Shown here: piece after piece, positions 59,564 to 64,000 of the stretch
How positions within the stretch are numbered: the first letter of the stretch is position 1
Layout: each line of letters starts with the position of its first letter
From: Brevundimonas sp. UBA4553
Lineage (GTDB): Bacteria > Pseudomonadota > Alphaproteobacteria > Caulobacterales > Caulobacteraceae
Assembly: GCF_002387245.1 (NCBI RefSeq)
Contig: NZ_DGLD01000016.1
Location: 15,616-79,615, forward strand
Reading direction: 5' to 3'
DNA length: 64,000 nt
Made by a program: the position numbers and the translations under genes
Notes under the pieces: generated by a model
Told to the model about the DNA's origin: nothing
Databases searched by the model: none
Seen by the model: the letters and a program-made list of their open reading frames with translations, nothing else

Positions 59564-60867
59564 TCCGCCTCGCGCGCCAGCACGACCGGGTCGTCGCCCA
59601 GCCCCGGCGCCACCTGCACCGGCCAGCGGCAGGCGCTGGCCGGTCCAAGCCCGCTCTGACTGCTGCTCGACATAGGTTCCAGCGTTCCGTTCATGCGACG
59701 CTCGACATGCTCGCGCACCGCCGCCGTCGAGGGGCGGGCGTTGAAATGCGTCAGGGTCGAACGACCGTCGCAGCGATACTCGTCCAGGAACCAGACCGCC
59801 TCCTGGCCCACGAAACCGTCCCGACGCGTCAACCAGATCGCGCGAGGCGCGGCCCGCTCGTCCGTCAGCGTAGTCAGGACGACCATCTCTCCTTCCAGCC
59901 CCGGGAACAGGGCGCCGTCGCGCGCAAACAGTTCGGCGCTTCCGCCCGACACCGCAAACGTTTCCAATATCCGCGTCGCCGGCTCGGCGCGCAGGGCCGT
60001 GACCGAGGCCGCCGTCAGCGCGTCGCGTTCACGACGATAGCCGACCCAGTCCTCGCGCTGGGCCTCGGCGGCCATGACCACCTGGCTGGCGAAGGCGCCG
60101 ATCGGCGCCGGCGCGGGCCGAGGCACAGGTGCCATCACGGTCACGGCGGCGTCCGGCTCTCCGGCGTCGAGATGAATCTGGGCGCGCATGACCCGCGCGT
60201 GCCACGAAGGCCGCCCCTCGCCGCACAGGGCGATGATCCGGTCGCTGGCCGCCGCGGCGCCTGCATGGTCGCCCATGGTGATGCGGAAGGCTGCATCGCC
60301 CCATAGGGCGTCGGTCGCCGCGCAATCGCTGACCGTGGCGGGGTCCACGCTATCGCCCGCGCTCAGGGTCTTTCGCACCATCTCCTCGCGAACGGCCGCG
60401 CCGGCGGGCAGCAAATCGATATAGGCCTCGGGCGAGCCGCAGATCGCCCCGCCCATGGCCGGTTCGCCCAGCAACAACATGGCGCCGCAGGCGTCCAGGC
60501 GGCGGGCCTCGGCGTCGCTGACGCCGGGCGAGCTGATCTGGGTCATGATGGTCGAACCCGGATTGCCGTTCACGCCAGGCACATAGATCGGCATCGCCTG
60601 GGTGCGCGTCTCGCCGGCCCGCGCGCGTAGGGCCTCCGCCCCCAGCGCATCCTTTTCCACTCCGCGCAGGCCGGTCTGCATCAGGAAGGACAGGGCGTAC
60701 TGGGCGTGACGATCGCCGTTGTCGCTTCGTGTCCGCAGGCTTTCAACCGGTTCGGCGAAGGCCGCCTTCAGAGGCGCGTTGCGCACCACCGGATCGACGG
60801 TCGTCACGCATCCCGCCACGGTCAGCGCGGTCGCCAGCGCGCACCCGATCCTTGAATTCAGCCCCAT
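59521..60867 (-). CDS. Sel1-like lipoprotein of unknown function
   Basis: The 448-residue protein starts with a lipoprotein signal (TALTVAGC). A single tetratricopeptide/Sel1-like repeat follows at about 45-80 (HAQYALSFLMQTGLRGVEKD). The rest is helical with a few cysteines and no identified catalytic motif; a helix-rich segment around 175-260 (TMGDHAGAAAASDRIIAL) is also TPR-like. The stop lies 43 bases inside the recQ reading frame on the opposite strand. ATG 60867 begins the signal peptide; a longer frame extends upstream and is not used. Function unknown. Confidence 0.72.
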   Translation of the reverse strand: MGLNSRIGCALATALTVAGCVTTVDPVVRNAPLKAAFAEPVESLRTRSDNGDRHAQYALSFLMQTGLRGVEKDALGAEALRARAGETRTQAMPIYVPGVNGNPGSTIMTQISSPGVSDAEARRLDACGAMLLLGEPAMGGAICGSPEAYIDLLPAGAAVREEMVRKTLSAGDSVDPATVSDCAATDALWGDAAFRITMGDHAGAAAASDRIIALCGEGRPSWHARVMRAQIHLDAGEPDAAVTVMAPVPRPAPAPIGAFASQVVMAAEAQREDWVGYRRERDALTAASVTALRAEPATRILETFAVSGGSAELFARDGALFPGLEGEMVVLTTLTDERAAPRAIWLTRRDGFVGQEAVWFLDEYRCDGRSTLTHFNARPSTAAVREHVERRMNGTLEPMSSSSQSGLGPASACRWPVQVAPGLGDDPVVLAREADQAAAESASSTPLP

Positions 60868-61017
60868 GACGCCCCCTCGCTCCTTCCCTTCCCTAGACGC
60901 GTTTAACGAACGCGGTCCAGTGGCTGATGCAAGGCCATGACCAAAGCTTAACTGGCGCGACCTTCCTCGTGCTGTCACCCCTGCCCCCAAGGTCCGAGGC
61001 GGAACGGGGAACAGGAC

Positions 61018-62526
61018 ATGCAACGACATCTGGTGGCGGGCCACGCCCTGCTGATGGCCGCGAGCGCCGCCCAGGCTCAGGAAGCGCCGAGCGAAGCTGA
61101 CGCGCCCAGGTCGATGGACCTTCCCCGCGACTGGTCCACGACCCTTATCCAGGATGCGACCGGCCTCCACGACATCATGGTCGACAGCCATCCCGGCACG
61201 CATGATCCGCTCAACCCCGCCTTCCGGCCTCGCCTCGACCAGGGTCTGACCGTGGCGCTGGAGCGGGCTCGCTCGACCACGGACGCCGGCGGCTGGTGGT
61301 GGGCTCTGCGGGCCTATGTCGCCAGCTTCGAAGACGGCCACGTCGGCATCAACATCACCCAGCCGAACTACGGCTTCTCCACGCGCTGGCCCGGTTTCCT
61401 GACCATCTATCGCGGCGCCGATCAGGTGGTGGCGGACCGCGACCCCGCCGATGCCTCGACCCCGCCTCTGGGCGCGCGACTGCTCGACTGCGACGGCGTC
61501 GGCGCTGAAGCTTTGGCCGAACAGCGTGTCGGCCAGTTCCGCGGTCGCTGGTTCCTGGAAGCCCAGCGCGTCCTCTACGGCGACTGGCAGTTCCTCAGTG
61601 CGCACAACCCCTGGATCGACGAGATGCGTCAGTGCCGCTTCGACGTCGACGGTGCGACCCGCACCTACGTCCTGGACTGGCGCGCCACGCCCGAGGACAT
61701 CTACGCTCGCCGGGCCAGACTGACCCAGACCGCCTCCAGCGACTTCGGCCTCAGGCATTTCGATGACGGCGGCATGTGGATCTCGACCCCGTCGTTCAAC
61801 GGCGATCCTTCCGGCGAGGTTCACGCCAGACTGACCGCCCTGATCGCCGACATGAAGACAAAGCAGGGCGCCCTGCGTCTGGCCCCCTATGTGGTGTTGG
61901 ACCTGCGCGGCAACGGCGGCGGCTCCTCGCACTGGAGCGAGCTGATGGCCCAGATCCTGTGGGGCGACGACTGGATGATCGCCCACGTCGAGCCGACAGC
62001 CACGGCGGTTGAGTGGCGCGCCTCGGACGGCAACATCGCCCAGATTTCCGACTTCCTCGGCCAGCTTCGCGCCTCCAACGGCTCGCCGGAGTATATCGCC
62101 TGGGCCGAGAACGCCGTGAACGGCATGAAAGCGGCCCAGGCCGCTGGTCAGGTCTATTGGCGCAGCGCCAATGAGGAAGCCCCGGCGGACGCCGCCCCGC
62201 CGCCCGCCGCGCCGCAACTGATGGCGGGCCGCGTCTATGTCCTGACGGATTCCCGCTGCGGCTCGGCCTGTCTCGACGCCGTCGATCTGTGGAAGGCCGC
62301 GGGCGCGCTCCAGGTCGGACGCGAGACCTCAGCCGACACCGTCTATATGGACACCCGCAATCCGATCCTGCCCAGCGGCCTGGCTCAGATCGCCTTGCCG
62401 ATGAAGGTCTATCGCGGTCGCGCGCGGGGCAGCAACGAGCCGCAAAGGCCGTTCTATGTCATTGAGGGCGACATGAGCGATGACGCCGCCCTGCTGGCGT
62501 CCATCCGCCGGCTTCAGCCGGACTGA
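61018..62526 (+). CDS. Exported S41 (C-terminal processing peptidase)-like protein
   Basis: The 502-residue protein has a signal peptide (cleavage near AQAQE). The S41-like fold shows APYVVLDLRGNGGGSSHWSE and, later, VYVLTDSRCGSACLDAVDLW. The Ser in GSACLDA occupies the nucleophile position. The usual downstream K or E-x-x-x-K of classic CtpA is not obvious; in its place VDLWKAAGAL follows. It may be a divergent or tricorn-like S41 member. AACGGGGAACAGGAC precedes the start. Confidence 0.75.
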   Translation: MQRHLVAGHALLMAASAAQAQEAPSEADAPRSMDLPRDWSTTLIQDATGLHDIMVDSHPGTHDPLNPAFRPRLDQGLTVALERARSTTDAGGWWWALRAYVASFEDGHVGINITQPNYGFSTRWPGFLTIYRGADQVVADRDPADASTPPLGARLLDCDGVGAEALAEQRVGQFRGRWFLEAQRVLYGDWQFLSAHNPWIDEMRQCRFDVDGATRTYVLDWRATPEDIYARRARLTQTASSDFGLRHFDDGGMWISTPSFNGDPSGEVHARLTALIADMKTKQGALRLAPYVVLDLRGNGGGSSHWSELMAQILWGDDWMIAHVEPTATAVEWRASDGNIAQISDFLGQLRASNGSPEYIAWAENAVNGMKAAQAAGQVYWRSANEEAPADAAPPPAAPQLMAGRVYVLTDSRCGSACLDAVDLWKAAGALQVGRETSADTVYMDTRNPILPSGLAQIALPMKVYRGRARGSNEPQRPFYVIEGDMSDDAALLASIRRLQPD

Positions 62527-62530
62527 AGCC

Positions 62531-63409
62531 TTAGCGCAGGAAGCGTTCGACCGCCGCCTGAAAACGGCGCGGCTGGTCGATCATGACCATATGCTCCGCC
62601 CCTTCAATGCGCTCGAAGGCGGCGGGCGTCCGCAGCGAGCGGTAGCCGGCGCGGAACAGGCCGTCGATGTGGCTGCGTGGACTGCGGTCGTCGGCGCTCC
62701 AGCCATAGACGACGGTGACCGGTGCTGTAATCGCGGGCAGCCGCGACCGCAGGTCCACCGTCATCACCTCATAGAGGCCTTGCGCCAGGGTTCGGCGGTC
62801 TCCGCCCTGCCATCCCAGGGTGCCGAACAGGCTGTCGGCGGCGCCGCCCATGTCGGCTCCCATGCTCCCGGCCTGGGTCTTCAGCGCCTCGTCTCCGAAC
62901 AGCAGTAGCCCCTGATAGGCCAGCCGCGCCAGAGGCTCGACATCCCCCGTCGTCGCGCCCGCGCTGATCAGCGACGGGAAAAAGGGCGAAGCGTCCACCA
63001 CCATGACCCGGCCCACGCGCTGGCCGGAGTCAGCTGCAACCCGAAGGGCGATCTGACCGCCCATGGAATGGCCGATGACGGCCGGTCGCGTCAGGCCCGC
63101 TTCGGCCATATAGCGCCGGATCTCGGCTGCCGCCGGGCCGCTGATCAGACCCTCGCCATTGCCGCCCGCCGGGACGTCGCCGAATCCGCGCACGGTGACC
63201 AGATGCACGCGATAACGATCATCCAGAGAGTCTGCGGTGCGCTTCCATACCGCCGAGGTGGAGGCCAGACCCGGGATCAGGATGACATCCGGGCCCGCGC
63301 CCCGCGCTTCGACCACGATCCGATCGGACTGGAAGGCCGCCGGGCTCGCCGCCAGGGCCAGCGTCGGCCCCCACAACAGGAACAACAGGCTCAGAATGAT
63401 GCGCGTCAT
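62531..63409 (-). CDS. Exported alpha/beta hydrolase
   Basis: The 292-residue protein has a signal peptide (MTRIILSLLFLLWGPTLALA, cleavage near ASPA). An alpha/beta hydrolase fold follows, with the oxyanion-loop region LIPGLASTSAVW and the nucleophile elbow GHSMGGQIALRVA. An acid segment lies in VYGWSADDRSP, and the His is probably in RIEGAEHMVMID. This suits an esterase- or lipase-like or haloperoxidase-like enzyme in the periplasm. It converges with the S41-like gene, the stop codons being four bases apart. The substrate is unknown. Confidence 0.85.
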   Translation of the reverse strand: MTRIILSLLFLLWGPTLALAASPAAFQSDRIVVEARGAGPDVILIPGLASTSAVWKRTADSLDDRYRVHLVTVRGFGDVPAGGNGEGLISGPAAAEIRRYMAEAGLTRPAVIGHSMGGQIALRVAADSGQRVGRVMVVDASPFFPSLISAGATTGDVEPLARLAYQGLLLFGDEALKTQAGSMGADMGGAADSLFGTLGWQGGDRRTLAQGLYEVMTVDLRSRLPAITAPVTVVYGWSADDRSPRSHIDGLFRAGYRSLRTPAAFERIEGAEHMVMIDQPRRFQAAVERFLR

Positions 63410-63511
63410 GGGGCCAGCCTAGTGGTGGATCGCGGCGAATAGTCGGCATAAAGAGCCAGTTGAAGTCGCAACGTTTTGGGTGTGAACTCACCCGATCCTG
63501 GGGAGGATCCG

Positions 63512-63958
63512 ATGAAGCCAATCATTCTGACCGCCGTTCTCGCCACCGCTGCCGTCGCCTTTGCGGGCGCCGCCTCAGCCGAGGAATGGAACGCCTTCTC
63601 GCGCAACGCTCGACTGGTCTATCTGGCCGACGTCAGCGCCATCGCCACCGTGGGCGACACCACGGAGGTCCGTGTGGCCCGTGTCTCCACGCAAACGCCC
63701 GCCGGCGACTACAGCCACAAGATCGACGAGTATCAGTTCCGTTGCGCCGCCAGCCAGGCGCGCATCGTCGCCGAAACCGAATACGGCCCTGACGGCGCCC
63801 AGGTGGAGCGCTATCCCGAAGCCGACGCCCCCTGGGATGATATTCGCCCCAACAGCCTGATCGCCTATATCCAGCCCATCGTCTGCGAAGGCGCCCGCGC
63901 GGACGGCGCCAACTCGGCCTCTATCAAGGCCTTTGTCGATGGCGGGCGCGGCCAGTAG
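63512..63958 (+). CDS. Small exported protein (surface-adhesin E-like)
   Basis: The 148-residue protein has a signal peptide (MKPIILTAVLATAAVAFAGA, cleavage near ASAEE). A compact domain follows with two cysteines (FRCAAS and IVCEGA). The pattern of short aromatic-starting strands (EWNAFSRNARLVYLADVSAI) resembles the surface-adhesin E family, but the match is by eye. GGGGAGGATCC precedes the start at 63512, favoured over an upstream in-frame ATG at 63476. Near the window end AAAAAGGCCGCCCC (63987 on) may start a terminator cut off by the edge. Confidence 0.65.
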   Translation: MKPIILTAVLATAAVAFAGAASAEEWNAFSRNARLVYLADVSAIATVGDTTEVRVARVSTQTPAGDYSHKIDEYQFRCAASQARIVAETEYGPDGAQVERYPEADAPWDDIRPNSLIAYIQPIVCEGARADGANSASIKAFVDGGRGQ

Positions 63959-64000
63959 GGCTGCTCGCCAGACCATCCTGCACAGCAAAAAGGCCGCCCC

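Noticed and set aside
1..64000. CRISPR array, prophage, transposon, defence island or biosynthetic cluster
   Set aside because: I found no direct-repeat arrays, transposase, integrase, restriction or toxin gene, and no synthase cluster; the genes are core metabolism, repair, pili and envelope proteins.
63987..64000. Terminator at the right edge
   Set aside because: AAAAAGGCCGCCCC looks like the first arm of a hairpin but the rest lies outside the window, so it is not listed as a feature.

Overview
The window is about 64 kb of GC-rich (roughly two-thirds G+C by eye), densely packed chromosome. It comes from an alphaproteobacterium of the Caulobacteraceae, most likely Brevundimonas. This rests on three things: a Caulobacter-type pilA-cpaABCDEF-tadBC pilus locus, the alphaproteobacterial trpF-trpB-trpA-accD-folC cluster facing tsaE-amgK-murU-addB-addA-trxA, and many very short stop/start overlaps (ATGA, TGATG, GTGA). 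I see no insertion sequence, phage gene, CRISPR array or rRNA. One tRNA gene, tRNA-Arg(CCG), is present.

Layout. 1-2.2 kb: a TPP-dependent enzyme running off the left edge, an entericidin-like lipoprotein and a YidB-like protein. 2.2-4.7 kb: the def-(small membrane protein)-fmt-truA operon. 4.7-9.9 kb: a hot-dog thioesterase, a patatin-like lipase, a DUF1624-type membrane protein, tRNA-Arg, a DUF885 lipoprotein and a small lipoprotein. 9.9-16 kb: an MFS exporter with a cupin protein, dapE, a RidA cluster, an M20 amidohydrolase, a 2Fe-2S protein and an SRPBCC protein. 16-27 kb: the Tad/Flp pilus locus. pilA and cpaA-F, tadB and tadC lie on the minus strand; a CpaC-N-like protein and two TadE-like pseudopilins diverge on the plus strand. 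27-34.5 kb: pabB, a protein tyrosine phosphatase, a winged-helix regulator with its partner membrane protein and a perfect operator-like dyad, a methyltransferase, AMP nucleosidase, an SRPBCC protein, an esterase and a small exported protein. 34.6-38.9 kb: two tandem S9 prolyl oligopeptidase-type peptidases. 39-49 kb: an operon for an acyltransferase, TsaE, peptidoglycan recycling (AmgK, MurU) and AddAB recombination, followed by thioredoxin. 49-54.5 kb: folC, accD and trpA, a small exported protein, trpB and trpF. 54.5-64 kb: an FAD oxidoreductase, two RNA-modification enzymes, RecQ, a Sel1-like lipoprotein, an S41-like exported protein, an alpha/beta hydrolase and a small exported protein.

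Functionally this is mostly core chromosome: translation and tRNA modification (def, fmt, truA, tsaE, RsuA-like, RsmC-like), DNA repair (addAB, recQ), wall recycling, tryptophan, folate, lysine and fatty-acid synthesis, and adhesion pili. I found no unmistakable new system. The most unusual items are: the regulator/membrane-protein pair with a perfect 10+10 bp dyad at 30143-30167; an Asp-to-Glu change at the TrpA catalytic acid next to an exported protein gene wedged between trpB and trpA; an AccD with no zinc-ribbon cysteines; a 27-bp dyad at 6770-6796; a long imperfect inverted repeat before recQ; and three convergent gene pairs that share a palindromic CTAG as both stop codons.
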